64,000 nt of DNA from Chelativorans multitrophicus (lineage in GTDB: Bacteria; Pseudomonadota; Alphaproteobacteria; Rhizobiales; Rhizobiaceae), in NCBI RefSeq assembly GCF_011317445.1, contig NZ_JAAAPL010000001.1:1674001-1738000 (forward strand), read 5' to 3'. This document shows positions 32,675 through 42,164 of this stretch, piece after piece. Every line of letters begins with the position of its first letter. Position 1 is the stretch's first letter. The notes under the pieces were generated by a model, which saw nothing but the letters and a program-made list of their open reading frames with translations, did not search any database and had not been told where the DNA came from. A program made the position numbers and the translations under genes.

Positions 32675-33712
32675 CTATGCTGTTGGAGCCATGAAGCGGC
32701 TGACGTCCTCGGGAGCGATTTGCACCCGGATCTCTGCCCGAACGGCATCCAGCCCGTAAGTTGCGAGATCTTCGTTGAAGTCCCCCATCATGGGCGAGAG
32801 CGTGATGGCCTCGATCCCGGCCTCGTGCGCCCGGTCCACCAAGCTATCACGGGCGCTGTCACCTGCCGGATCGTTGTCGCGGACGATATAGAGCCTTCGC
32901 AGGTGCGGCGGGAACAGGATGGCCGTGAGGTGTCCGGCCGAGAGTGCGGAAACCATCGGCATGATGGGTGAAGCCTGACGCAGCGACAGGATGGTTTCGA
33001 TACCTTCCCCTGCTGCCATGACATCCTGCGCATCACCGAAACGAACCGCATGTCCGAGCAGGTCGCCCATTGCCTTCCTCGGCGGATCGACAGCTGCCTT
33101 GCCGGAACCGTCCGGGGCCAGCCATGTGCGGTGTGCGCCGGTGATCCTGCCATCGAGGTCGGTGACGGCGGCGATCATGGCGGGCCATGTTTCGGTCGGG
33201 CCATCGTCCTCGGGCCGCCAGTAGCAATTGGGATGGAAGCGCAGATTTGCGGTCTGGCGTAAATCCGTAATGCCGCGTCCGCGTAAATACGCTTCTGCGG
33301 TACTGCCGATCAGCGGCTGCGTCATGCGCCAGAGGCGGCGTGCGGCCTCGGATGATCCCGATGGTGCTGGCGTTCGGGACGGACGGGATGGCGGCTGCGG
33401 TTCAGGATGCGGCAGGCTGAGGAAGCGCCGGGCTTCTTCGGTAACGTCTGCGAAGTCGATCAGACCGAGCGAGTCGCGGATCACGTCCAGCAGATCGCCA
33501 TATTCCCCCGTGGCCGAGTCCTGCCATTTACCGGCAATGCCTTTCACGCTGTCGTGCAGCCGGACGAACATCGAGCGGCCAGCCGTGTTTCTGACATCGC
33601 CAACCTGCCAGTAATTGCCCTGTTTGCGACCATTCGACAAATAGTGACGGCACACCGCCTCGGCCTGTCGGCCGAGACGCTGCGCCAGTTCGGAAGCGTT
33701 GAGACGCGCCAT
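32675..33712 (-). CDS. Toprim-domain primase-like protein
   Basis: A 345-aa protein. The N-terminal part (LAQRLGRQAEAVCRHYLSNGRKQGNYWQVGDVRNTAGRSMFVRL) resembles the DUF7146/zinc-finger-like region of mobile-element primases. The Toprim domain (about 225-320) has the catalytic Glu in VMAAGEGIETILSLRQAS and the Asp pair in LYIVRDNDPAGDSARDSL. Such proteins are thought to help lagging-strand synthesis on incoming single-stranded DNA. Its ATG overlaps the stop of the giant helicase gene by one base (TAATG). Confidence 0.88.
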   Translation of the reverse strand: MARLNASELAQRLGRQAEAVCRHYLSNGRKQGNYWQVGDVRNTAGRSMFVRLHDSVKGIAGKWQDSATGEYGDLLDVIRDSLGLIDFADVTEEARRFLSLPHPEPQPPSRPSRTPAPSGSSEAARRLWRMTQPLIGSTAEAYLRGRGITDLRQTANLRFHPNCYWRPEDDGPTETWPAMIAAVTDLDGRITGAHRTWLAPDGSGKAAVDPPRKAMGDLLGHAVRFGDAQDVMAAGEGIETILSLRQASPIMPMVSALSAGHLTAILFPPHLRRLYIVRDNDPAGDSARDSLVDRAHEAGIEAITLSPMMGDFNEDLATYGLDAVRAEIRVQIAPEDVSRFMAPTA

Positions 33713-36700
33713 TATGCGGCCTCCCGCTCACCGATGCGTTCAACCGGGAAGCGGTCGAGCAGTTTGCCTGTGATCTCCGGTCCCGTTGCATCGACGGGCA
33801 CGAAGAAGCGCAGTTTCCACGAGATGATCTCGCTGAAGAGGCCATAGGCCCGCAGCCGGTCGCGCATTGCGTCAGTAAAGCCGGTCAGTTCGATCCGGCT
33901 GGCGCCCATGACCCGGACGCGGCGCAGTTGCAGCCCTTCGGCGAGATCAAGGATCGTGCGACCTTCGATCAGCGCGGCATAGGCGGCATCCGGTGTCAGG
34001 TTGCTGGTGACGCCACTGGTCGAGGCATTGGCAGCCCATGCCGGCGATACCCGGCGACCGATGATGCGTTCGCCCTCGTCGGTCTGGAGCCGATAGACGC
34101 GGGAGGAGTCCTGCGGCAGGCGTTTCCAGATTGGCAGAAGCAAACCTGTCACCATATGCAGGATGCTGTCGGTGAACTCCGGCACCTCGGCCAGTTCCGC
34201 CTTCCAGGCCACGGTGAAGGCGGAACGATCGGCCTCAAGCCAATGGGTTTCGCCCATCGCCCGAACCGGAATGTTCATCGCCTCCATGGGCCGGATCAGC
34301 CGCACGCGCCGTTCGATCTCGCCATCATCCAGCATGACGCTGGTGGTCGGGATCTGAACGGCGGCACGACCGGATCGCTCGTTGATGAGCAATCTTGCGC
34401 GGGGATCATCCAGTTCCGCCAGCGCGGCATCGAGCGCAACCGGCTGATTGCGTTTGCGCTCTGTGAGCGTCAGGAGCCGCGTTTCTGCGCCGGTGCCCGG
34501 ATGGGTGTGGATCACCTGCCGGTCCGTGACGATGAAGCTTTCGGCCTTCAGCGTCTCCAGCCCCATATCATAGGTGCCGGATGCAATCGCACCGTCGATC
34601 CGCGCCTGCAGAAGCTGCTCGAAGGCCGAGAACAGGATGCCCTGCAACTCGATGGTCAGCGCCAGCAGGCGGTTGAGGAAGGTGGTGATCGGCGGAAGTT
34701 CGTCCTTCACACCATTGCTGTCCATCAGCTTCAGCCCGGTGGCGGATTCAAACCGTTCGAGAGAGCAACCCTCGACCTTGCCGCGCACGATCAGCAGATA
34801 GAGCTGGCGCAACGCATCGCGGGCATAGGCGGATTCCAGATTGTCCTCGGGACGGAACAGCCCCTGACCGCCGGTCTGGCGCTGGCCGCGCGTGATCGCG
34901 CCCAGCGTGTCGAGGCGGCGGGCGATGGTCGAGAGGAAGCGCTTCTCGGCTTTGACATCCGTGGCGATGGGCCGGAACAGCGGCGGCTGCGCCTGATTGG
35001 TCCGGTTGGTGCGCCCAAGCCCCTGAATGGCGGCATCGGCCTTCCAGCCCGGTTCCAGCAGATAATGCACGCGCAGGCGCTGGTTTCGCGCAGAGAGTTC
35101 GGCGTGATAGCTGCGTCCGGTGCCACCGGCATCAGAGAAAACCAGAATGCGCTTCTGGTCATCCATGAACGCCGAAGTCTCGGCGAGGTTGGCAGAAGGC
35201 GCTCGGTTCTCGACCGCAAGACGTGCCGATGCTCCGTCACCCTTGCGCACGATGCGGCGCGAACGGCCTGTGACTTCCGCCACCATATCCGTGCCGAAGC
35301 GCTGGACGATCTGGTCGAGCGCCCCCGGCACGGGTGGAAGCGAACCGAGTTGCTCTAGCATCTCGTCGCGCCGCGCCACGGCTTCGCGGCATTCCACCGG
35401 CTGACCATCGCGAAAGACAGGGCGTGACGACAGGTTCCCCTCGCCATCGCTGAACGGCTCATAGAGCTGCACCGGGAAGGAATGCTGCAAATATGAGCCT
35501 ACATACTCCCTGGGCGTCACATCGAGGGAAATATCGTTCCATTCCTCGGTCGGGATCTCGGACAGCCGCCGTTCCATCAGGGCTTCGCCGGTCGAGACGA
35601 TCTGGATGACGGCCGCATGGCCCGCTTCCAGATCGGCATCGATGGAGCGGATCAGTGTCGGGGTCTTCATGGAGGTCAGCAGATGGCCGAAGAAGCGCTG
35701 CTTGGTGCTTTCAAAGGCCGAACGCGCCGCAGACTTGGCCTGCCGGTTCAGCGTGCCTTCGCTGCCGGTGATGTTGGCGGCTTCCATGGCCGCGTCCAGA
35801 TTCCCATGAATCACGGCGAAGGCGGCAGCATATGAGTCGTAGATGTGCCGCTGTTCGTCCGTGAGCTGATGCTCGATCAGTTCATATTCGACGCCATCGT
35901 AGGAGAGTGAGCGGGCGGTATAGAGGCCGAGGGACCGCAGATCGCGCGCCAGCACCTCCATCGCCGCAACGCCGCCGGCTTCGATCGCCTCGACGAACTC
36001 AGCGCGGGTCTGGAACGGAAAATCCTCACCGCCCCAGAGACCGAGGCGCTGTGCATAAGCAAGGTTGTGTACTGTGGTGGCCCCGGTTGCCGAGACATAA
36101 ACCACGCGGGCATCGGGCAGCGCGTGCTGGAGCCGCAGGCCCGCACGTCCCTGCTGCGAGGCGGCGACATCGCCGCGTTCGCCTTTTCCGCCACCGGCAT
36201 TCTGCATGGAATGGCTCTCGTCGAATATAATGGCTCCATCGAAATCGGACCCCAACCATTCGACGATCTGCTTGACGCGGGAAACCTTCTCGCCCCGGTC
36301 GTCGGAGCGTAGCGTGGCATAGGTGGTAAAAAGGATGCCTTCCGACAGCGCGATCTTTGCGCCTTGAGGGAAGCGTGACAGAGGCGTGACCAGCAACCGT
36401 TCCATGCCGAGCGCCGACCAGTCGCGCTGCGCGTCCTCGATCAGCTTGTCGGATTTGGAGATCCAGATCGCCTTGCGCCGACCGCGCAACCAGTTGTCGA
36501 GAATGATGGCGGCGGACTGGCGACCCTTGCCAGCGCCGGTTCCGTCACCGAGCATGAAGCCCCGGCGAAAGCGGATCGATCCCGTAGAATCTTCGGGCGC
36601 GGCGCTCACATTGTCGAAATGCTCGTCCACGGTCCAGGCACCCGCGAGATGATCGGCATGGGCTTCCCCGGCATAGATCACCGTTTCGAGCTGGGCGTCC

Positions 36701-38034
36701 GACAGACGCGCGCAGATGTCGGCGGGCAGCATGGGCCGGTAGGAGGGCTTCGGCGGTGCGACCGAGGCCATGGCGGCGGATTGCACCAGCTTGGTCGGAT
36801 GCGGCTGCGCGCCAGCAATGCGCAGCGATTGCAGCGCATATTCCTCATAGATGGCATCGGACAGGCGAGCGCCTTCCGGTGGCGTCCAGTCCACGGTCTC
36901 ATAGGCGAGTTCGACGCCCTCGGGATCGTTGGCGGGAGCAGCAGCAGGCCGCGCAGCTGTCGCCCGGGCCATATAGCCCCGCACGGTTTTCGGCGCGGTG
37001 GTCGAAGCGGACACCACGATCGTCGGCAATGATACCGGCGAACGCTGTGGGACATGCGCCTCGATCCAGCCGATCAGCGTGGCAACGTCGGGTGCAATTT
37101 CCGGTGAGCCCGGGAAACTGGCCGGATCGTCGGCGGGCAGCTTGTCGATCACGGTCAGCCGCGTGTCGATTGTGGTGCCATGCTTTGCATAGACCGCACC
37201 ATCGACGGCGGCGGTGAACACCACACGGCCACGGGCCTGCAAGCGGATGAACGCGTCCCGCCAGGCCGGAGCTTCGGGGCCAAAACCTGCACCGGTGATC
37301 GTCACCAACCGGCCACCGGGAGCAAGACGGGCCAGCGCCGAGGCAACATGCCGGTAGGCCGCATCTGCCACACGCCCGCTGACATTGGCCATGACCGAGA
37401 ATGGCGGGTTCATCAGCACCACGGACGGGACGGCATCTGGTGCGAGATGATCATCGATCTGGGCGGCGTCGAACCGGGTGACGGCGAAGGCCGGAAAGAG
37501 CGAGGATAAAAGATCGGCGCGGGTGTCGGCGAGTTCGTTGAGGATCAGCGAGTTGCCGACAATCTGCGCCAGGATCGCGAGAAGGCCGGTGCCCGCCGAT
37601 GGCTCCAGCACCCTGTCTTCAGGTGTGATCGCAGCTGCTGTCAGAGCGGCAAGGCCGAGCGGGATCGGCGTCGAGAACTGCTGGAAGTTCTGGCTTTCCT
37701 CGGAACGCCGGGTCTGCGTCGGCAATAGTGCGACGATCTTTGCCAGCACGGAAATCCGTGCAGCCGAAGAAGCGGCTTTACGGAAAAGCGCTTTTCCGTA
37801 TTTGCGCAGGAAGAGAACCGTAGCGACCTCGCACGCCTCATAGGCCAGCTTCCAGTCCCAGGCGCCGGTCGCATCGGATGCGCCGAAGGCCGTTTCCATC
37901 GCACCGCGCAAGGTGGCGGCATCGACGCGCTCACCGTGTTCGAGATGGGGGAGCAAAAGATTGGCCGCAGCCAGGATCGCAGGCGCAGCCGCCAGTGGCG
38001 TGACCGGATCGGCCACGGGGAAAACCATGTTCAT
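33712..38034 (-). CDS. Giant methyltransferase-like / strawberry-notch-type helicase
   Basis: A 1440-aa cytoplasmic protein. Residues about 90-290 look like an N6-adenine-type methyltransferase: FSTPIPLGLAALTAAAITPEDRVLEPSAGTGLLA, then the NPPF motif in VVLMNPPFSV. Residues about 480-800 are an SF2 ATPase with GDGTGAGKGRQSA (Walker A) and AIIFDESHSM (Walker B). The C-terminal helicase half contains FSDAGGTGRSYHA and IQGLGRTNRTNQAQ. This is the strawberry-notch family common on alphaproteobacterial elements. The start at 38034 removes a low-quality N-terminal extension. Proposed roles are DNA modification or remodelling after entry; unproven. Confidence 0.85.
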   Translation of the reverse strand: MNMVFPVADPVTPLAAAPAILAAANLLLPHLEHGERVDAATLRGAMETAFGASDATGAWDWKLAYEACEVATVLFLRKYGKALFRKAASSAARISVLAKIVALLPTQTRRSEESQNFQQFSTPIPLGLAALTAAAITPEDRVLEPSAGTGLLAILAQIVGNSLILNELADTRADLLSSLFPAFAVTRFDAAQIDDHLAPDAVPSVVLMNPPFSVMANVSGRVADAAYRHVASALARLAPGGRLVTITGAGFGPEAPAWRDAFIRLQARGRVVFTAAVDGAVYAKHGTTIDTRLTVIDKLPADDPASFPGSPEIAPDVATLIGWIEAHVPQRSPVSLPTIVVSASTTAPKTVRGYMARATAARPAAAPANDPEGVELAYETVDWTPPEGARLSDAIYEEYALQSLRIAGAQPHPTKLVQSAAMASVAPPKPSYRPMLPADICARLSDAQLETVIYAGEAHADHLAGAWTVDEHFDNVSAAPEDSTGSIRFRRGFMLGDGTGAGKGRQSAAIILDNWLRGRRKAIWISKSDKLIEDAQRDWSALGMERLLVTPLSRFPQGAKIALSEGILFTTYATLRSDDRGEKVSRVKQIVEWLGSDFDGAIIFDESHSMQNAGGGKGERGDVAASQQGRAGLRLQHALPDARVVYVSATGATTVHNLAYAQRLGLWGGEDFPFQTRAEFVEAIEAGGVAAMEVLARDLRSLGLYTARSLSYDGVEYELIEHQLTDEQRHIYDSYAAAFAVIHGNLDAAMEAANITGSEGTLNRQAKSAARSAFESTKQRFFGHLLTSMKTPTLIRSIDADLEAGHAAVIQIVSTGEALMERRLSEIPTEEWNDISLDVTPREYVGSYLQHSFPVQLYEPFSDGEGNLSSRPVFRDGQPVECREAVARRDEMLEQLGSLPPVPGALDQIVQRFGTDMVAEVTGRSRRIVRKGDGASARLAVENRAPSANLAETSAFMDDQKRILVFSDAGGTGRSYHAELSARNQRLRVHYLLEPGWKADAAIQGLGRTNRTNQAQPPLFRPIATDVKAEKRFLSTIARRLDTLGAITRGQRQTGGQGLFRPEDNLESAYARDALRQLYLLIVRGKVEGCSLERFESATGLKLMDSNGVKDELPPITTFLNRLLALTIELQGILFSAFEQLLQARIDGAIASGTYDMGLETLKAESFIVTDRQVIHTHPGTGAETRLLTLTERKRNQPVALDAALAELDDPRARLLINERSGRAAVQIPTTSVMLDDGEIERRVRLIRPMEAMNIPVRAMGETHWLEADRSAFTVAWKAELAEVPEFTDSILHMVTGLLLPIWKRLPQDSSRVYRLQTDEGERIIGRRVSPAWAANASTSGVTSNLTPDAAYAALIEGRTILDLAEGLQLRRVRVMGASRIELTGFTDAMRDRLRAYGLFSEIISWKLRFFVPVDATGPEITGKLLDRFPVERIGEREAA

Positions 38035-38141
38035 GTCGGGAACCTCAGGAGAGCGGGAAGGACAAGCCCGAACGGCGCTCTCTTTCGACCACCCGGACCT
38101 GACTCCTCCCGGCCCACCTCTCACTCTCAAAGCGCAGCATG

Positions 38142-38174
38142 AAAAAAGCGCCCCGACCGGACGGCGGGGCGCTT
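38142..38174 (-). terminator. Intrinsic terminator after the antitoxin-like gene
   Basis: A 10-bp stem (AAGCGCCCCG / CGGGGCGCTT, 38146-38155 with 38165-38174) is followed on the minus strand by six T. It lies 18 bp beyond the gene's stop and insulates the helicase gene downstream. Confidence 0.85.
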
Positions 38175-38192
38175 GTCAGCGTCATCTCAGGA

Positions 38193-38843
38193 TCATCCGA
38201 AGCGGCGTCCGCCCTCGGTGAAGGTGTGTTCATTGGCGGCGATGGTTTCATCGACCGCCTCGTCCGAGGATAGATAGTCATATTCGCGTTCAAGCTGGCG
38301 GTAGAGCCATCGAGCCAGATCGCGCAGCGCCTCGATGATCGTCTCCTCGGCATCGGCGGTCATGTCCTGCCAGGTCGGGCTGTCGCGCTCGACCGAGATC
38401 GCCATGCAGTATTCGTGATAATAATGGCCGCGATGGCTGGCATCGGCGCGAAGCTGATAGAAGTTTCGGCGCTGGATCGCCTGAAGGGCATCGGCGATGT
38501 GGTGCAGTTCGCTGTCCTGTGGGGCGTGTTCCCGGATCAGGCGCGGTGCATGTCTGCGGTAGGAATACCAGGATTCAAAGCAGGCACCGTCCCCCTGCGA
38601 GGAGAAGCCGCGGAACCAGATGCAGGGGTCTTGCCGTGTGCCGCCGCCCATCAACCGGATGGTGCGGGTCTTGAGGTTCAGCCCGAGGATTTCGGCGATG
38701 CGCTGGAAATCACCATAGACGGCATCGTACCAGTCATAGTCGAAGCCGCCCTCACGATACCAGGCGCGGGCCTTGTCCTTCGCCGCATCGGACAATTCGC
38801 CCAAGCGATAGACGGTGGTTTCGATGATCTCAGATGCCGTAAT
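38193..38843 (-). pseudogene. Antitoxin-like conserved gene cut at its 5' end by an IS
   Basis: From ITASEIIETTVYRLGELSDAAKDKARAWYREGGFDYDWYDAVY to the stop, about 216 residues match a conserved mobile-element protein often labelled 'antitoxin of toxin-antitoxin stability system'; no toxin is visible beside it. Upstream of 38843 the frame runs into IS110-type DNA and conserved sequence stops, so the native start is lost. The frame stays open antisense through the IS, so a fusion product is conceivable. A short ATG frame at 40330 (MANFQTNALSKLSTSRA) on the other side of the IS may be the displaced 5' end. Confidence 0.65.
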
Positions 38844-38844
38844 G

Positions 38845-40285
38845 GGGCGGCTGCCCGGGGCTGAAGCGGATCCAAAACTTTTCCCGCTGGGAAAATCGGA
38901 ACCTTCGTCGTTTGATTCCGGCTGCCTGTTATTGGGATCAAGAGGGGAGTGATCTATGGGTGTTTTCGTTGGCATTGACGTATCTCTCGAGAATTCTGCG
39001 GTTTGCGCCGTGGACGAACACGGCAAGCTTTTGAAGGAAACGAAAGTTGCGAGTGACCCCGGGGCATTGAACGCCTGCATCAGGAGCATGCCGGGAGTAG
39101 TAGAAGCGATCGGTATCGAAGCCGGACCCTTGTCCCAGTGGCTTCATAAGTCTTTGACTGACCTTGGACTGCCGGTGGTGCTGATGGAGACCCGGCAAGT
39201 AAAAGCCGCCTTGAAAGCGGCGCCGGTAAAGACCGATCGACGCGATGCCGCTGGCCTGGCCCGCTTGCTGCAAATGGGCTGGTTCCGACCAGTCCATTGC
39301 AAGTCGCTTTCCGCGCAGGAGCTTAGGGTTCTTCTCGGTGCACGCCGATCCGTGCAAGAAGCCGCTATCAACATCGAGATGTCTATTCGGGGCATGCTGC
39401 GCAATTTCGGACTTCGACTTGGTCGGATCGGCAAAGTCAGCTTTGAAGACCGGGTTCGCGAATTGACCGATGGCAACAAGCTCATCCAGCTTTCAATCGA
39501 GCCGATGCTCAGGGCTCGAGCTGCGTTGCGCAGCGAGCTTGTGCGCCTTGAACGCCTCGCACGAGACATCACGCGCGAGGATCCGGTTTGTCGCTTGATG
39601 ATGACGATGCCCGGTATTGGTCCGGTCGTCGCATTGACTGTCCGCTCAACCATCGATGACCCCGGCAGGTTTCGGCGGTCTAAAGATGTTGGCCCATCAA
39701 TCGGGTTGACTCCTCGTCGCTACCAATCCGGAGAGACGGATATCATCGGCGGTGTCACCAAAGCTGGCGATCTGGATATGCGGACCGCACTGTATCAAGC
39801 TGCCACCGTGGTGATCCATCGCTCGAAAAAGCCGACTTGGTTGCGCGCATGGGCGGAACGGGTTGTTCGTCGGCGTGGAGCGAAACGAGCGGCGGTCGCT
39901 CTGGCCCGCAGGATGGGTGTAATTCTGCATCGCATGTGGGTCGACAACACAGAATTCCAGGCCGCCAGACAGGTTTAAGGCAAGCCAGTCGAGCCGCCGC
40001 GAATGAACAACAATCTGGCCGCCCTAAGTGCCGGCCATCGAGGTCCTCACCAGGACGCGGTCTCCGATGACGCCGTTCGATGCCTTGTCGCCGGAGCCTC
40101 CGCTCCGAGCACGTATCTCAGATAGGCGCGCGGAAACCGCAATGAACCAGCATCAAGTTGGCGACCACTGCGTCGACCACGGACAGAAGCGCGAACCGGT
40201 GTAGGATCATAACCGATGGAACGACATCGAAAGCGCCAGAGGGGGGTGCGCGCCAAGACTTATACGTTCCGCAGAGTCATGCCCT
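38845..40285 (+). mobile_element. IS110-family insertion sequence (ends approximate)
   Basis: A single transposase gene with about 110 bp of non-coding DNA on the left and about 300 bp on the right, inserted between the antitoxin-like gene and the next conserved gene. IS110 elements lack clear terminal inverted repeats and usually make no target duplication, so the exact ends cannot be set. The left limit is where antitoxin similarity ends; the right limit is a guess. The long 3' non-coding part could hold the bridge RNA known for this family. Confidence 0.7.
38956..39978 (+). CDS. IS110-family transposase
   Basis: A 340-aa DEDD recombinase. The RuvC-like N-terminal domain has the acidic residues in FVGIDVS, IGIEAGPLSQW and VKTDRRDAAGLARLL. 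The C-terminal Transposase_20 domain (about 205-290) reads MTMPGIGPVVALTVRSTIDDPGRFRRSKDVGPSIGLTPRRYQSGE, with the conserved Ser expected to act in the second catalytic step. Full length for the family, no frameshift, so it may be active. GAGGGGAGTG precedes the ATG. Confidence 0.95.
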   Translation: MGVFVGIDVSLENSAVCAVDEHGKLLKETKVASDPGALNACIRSMPGVVEAIGIEAGPLSQWLHKSLTDLGLPVVLMETRQVKAALKAAPVKTDRRDAAGLARLLQMGWFRPVHCKSLSAQELRVLLGARRSVQEAAINIEMSIRGMLRNFGLRLGRIGKVSFEDRVRELTDGNKLIQLSIEPMLRARAALRSELVRLERLARDITREDPVCRLMMTMPGIGPVVALTVRSTIDDPGRFRRSKDVGPSIGLTPRRYQSGETDIIGGVTKAGDLDMRTALYQAATVVIHRSKKPTWLRAWAERVVRRRGAKRAAVALARRMGVILHRMWVDNTEFQAARQV

Positions 40286-40322
40286 CGAAGTGCTCAGCTT
40301 CGAGAGTGCGTTCGTTTGGAAA

Positions 40323-40769
40323 TTAGCCATTGACTGCACTGGCCCCATTACAGAAGGCATAGGGATCTCTCCCTTCGAGAACCGCGGAAAGCCAACCATC
40401 GGTGTCGATCCAGTCCACCGTTTCGCCGATGGCGAGATCAAGGACATGCGTCCCGCCACCGAACCCATCCAAGCGAGGTCGAGAGCAACTGTTTGCCCAT
40501 TGCAGTCCCCATGATCCGGTCAGGCCGAGGGTCGCCGCGCAGTGCATGACGAACCGGATGACATGCTCGGGGTCGCCGGTGTCATCGTCGCGTATCCAGA
40601 GCTGCGTGCCGTCATGCTCAGGCTGGATCGAGAGCAGGAAGCTGTTGGCGGGTTCATGTTCGGCGCTGCTTCCGTCCGGCAAGGCATTATAGAGATCGAC
40701 GGCACGGACGGCATTCTCATGCGTCCCGACATCGAGCAGGCAGGAAAAGTGGGTGTGATAATCGGCCAT
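40323..40769 (-). CDS. Conserved mobile-element protein, unknown function
   Basis: A 148-aa acidic protein (MADYHTHFSCLLDVGTHENAVRAVDLYNAL to AFCNGASAVNG) with WGLQWANSCSRPRLDGFGGGTHVLDL near residue 100. It appears with ParB/ArdC genes in this element family as far as I recall; no domain is recognised. The ATG at 40769 follows GAGG. Its stop overlaps a possible ATG of the IS-disrupted downstream gene. Confidence 0.6.
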   Translation of the reverse strand: MADYHTHFSCLLDVGTHENAVRAVDLYNALPDGSSAEHEPANSFLLSIQPEHDGTQLWIRDDDTGDPEHVIRFVMHCAATLGLTGSWGLQWANSCSRPRLDGFGGGTHVLDLAIGETVDWIDTDGWLSAVLEGRDPYAFCNGASAVNG

Positions 40770-40791
40770 ATCAGCCTCCTGAAACAAGAAA

Positions 40792-40810
40792 GCCCGGCAT
40801 GGCACCGGGC
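40792..40810 (-). terminator. Hairpin terminator
   Basis: GCCCGG (40792-40797) pairs with CCGGGC (40805-40810) and is followed on the minus strand by TTTCTTG. It lies 24 bp after the stop of the 40834-41382 gene. Confidence 0.7.
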
Positions 40811-40833
40811 GGAATGACGGGGATAGGTAGCGG

Positions 40834-41382
40834 TCACGCAGCCTGCGGCAGGTGAAGCAGCTCGGCCGAGGTTTCACGCCAGAAGGGATCGACCAATCGG
40901 GCTTCCAGCGCAGCGGCGCGGTAGCGCAGCCGTCCCACATCACCGGGATCTGATGTCCGGAACGCCGTGCCGCGCAGGCGGCTGGCCTCGGTCACGATTC
41001 TGCGTGCCTCGGCATCGGATGCGACCGGCTGTTGCCAGAGGATAATGCCGGCGCGGATTTCACCGGCGAGGACCAGGCGCTGATCTCGGTCCTGAATGAG
41101 CATGATGCGCGGCTGAAAATACGGGAAGCTGTCCGGCTCCGTGCAAATATCACCGCGCGACAGGCGCAAGGCCGCCGCCTGAATGGCGTCTTCCGGTGAC
41201 GGGTATTCCCCAAGCGGGATCACGCGGTCAAAGCTGTTCGCCGTGTTACTGGCGTCATAGCTGGCCACACCAAGGCACGAGATGCGCAGCGGCAGCTTTC
41301 GCGCCCGATAAAGCGCGGGCAGAACATCGGCAGCCAGAATCTGGCCGATAGAGCGGAAGGTTTCGGAACGGGCAAAGGTCAT
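40834..41382 (-). CDS. Conserved mobile-element protein, unknown function
   Basis: A 182-aa soluble protein (MTFARSETFRSIGQILAADVLPALYRARKLPLRISCLGVASYDASN to ETSAELLHLPQAA). No domain is recognised. It has its own terminator downstream and shares the structured leader (41393-41442) with the ParB-like and ArdC genes, which suggests joint control. Confidence 0.6.
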   Translation of the reverse strand: MTFARSETFRSIGQILAADVLPALYRARKLPLRISCLGVASYDASNTANSFDRVIPLGEYPSPEDAIQAAALRLSRGDICTEPDSFPYFQPRIMLIQDRDQRLVLAGEIRAGIILWQQPVASDAEARRIVTEASRLRGTAFRTSDPGDVGRLRYRAAALEARLVDPFWRETSAELLHLPQAA

Positions 41383-41392
41383 CGGGATTACT

Positions 41393-41442
41393 CCATGACG
41401 GGTGCCGGTGAGCCTCTCTCTCCAGCCCTCAACCCGTCACGG
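41393..41442 (-). promoter_or_regulatory. Structured leader L1, covers a ribosome site
   Basis: On the minus strand an 11-bp outer stem (CCGTGACGGGT with ACCCGTCATGG) encloses an inner stem GCTGG/CCGGC and a GA-rich loop. The 3' arm includes GG of the GGAG ribosome site 10 bp before the start at 41382. See also L2 and L3. Confidence 0.65.
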
Positions 41443-41582
41443 CCGAACGGCCCGCACTCTTCCTCTCTGACCGGGCTTGTTCCCGGTTCCGCTGCCGACG
41501 ATGAGGGACCATCGTGAGGCACTGAAGGCCCGAAGCGCGGGTCTCCGCGCTCGGGCCGTCGGGGATGAGGCGCTTTCGCGCC

Positions 41583-41747
41583 TTACTCCCATGGGTCCAG
41601 CTCCAGCTTCACCATGTCGTCGTCGCCGTCGAACTCGGCGGCGGGGCAAGCGGCGTGGGTGCCGTCTCCGGCCTGGAACACAACGATCGAAACCATCAGC
41701 GTGGTGGCGAGGCTGGCGGCGAAGGCAATGGCGTCTGCATAGGACAT
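41583..41747 (-). CDS. Small single-TM protein
   Basis: A 54-aa protein: MSYADAIAFAASLATTLMVSIVVFQAGDG, a predicted TM helix, then an acidic tail (EFDGDDDMVKLELDPWE). AGGAG precedes the ATG. A 9-bp perfect hairpin (GCGGGGGAT-GGT-CCCCCGC region, 41772-41790) lies just upstream. Unknown function. Confidence 0.45.
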   Translation of the reverse strand: MSYADAIAFAASLATTLMVSIVVFQAGDGTHAACPAAEFDGDDDMVKLELDPWE

Positions 41748-42164
41748 GGGTTCCGGCTCCTGTCTTTGGAGGCGGGGGACCATCCCCCGCGCGACAGGCG
41801 CCCGAAGTGTCTGACCGGATCTGCAATCACCCGAGGGCGTTCGGACTTTTTCCGAATCCCCGAGGGCGGCACGCGCGCGTAAGCCGACCCCTTTGGGGTT
41901 GAATGTCAAAGAGACGGATCGGACCAAGGTTTGCGAATGGAAGCGGGGGTGGTTTTTCGCATCTGACAGGATGCCGGATACCTGTCGCAGATGCTCTGCC
42001 GCGCCAGCCTTGCCACCATGCTGGCATCAGGATCGTGTTCCCTTCAGGCCAGAGATGGCTGCCGCTTGTCCTGATGGGGATGGCGGATTGAATGGTGAAG
42101 CCGGATTGGACCCGTCCGGTGCAGACCTCGCATCCTCACGGCCCGATACCCTGCGATCGGGTCT
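41748..42164. other. Intergenic region with hairpins, no gene seen
   Basis: Besides the hairpin at 41772-41790, a short stem ACCCTGCGATCGGGT near 42145 may terminate transcription of the 42165-42470 gene. Frames on both strands show no recognisable protein. Confidence 0.4.

Noticed and set aside
33928-35358. 476-codon plus-strand frame opposite the giant helicase gene
   Set aside because: Shadow frame; the helicase reading is supported by Walker motifs and coupling to the Toprim gene.
41477-41927. Several 100-140 codon frames around the small TM gene
   Set aside because: They run through leader hairpins and have Arg/Pro-rich, non-conserved translations.
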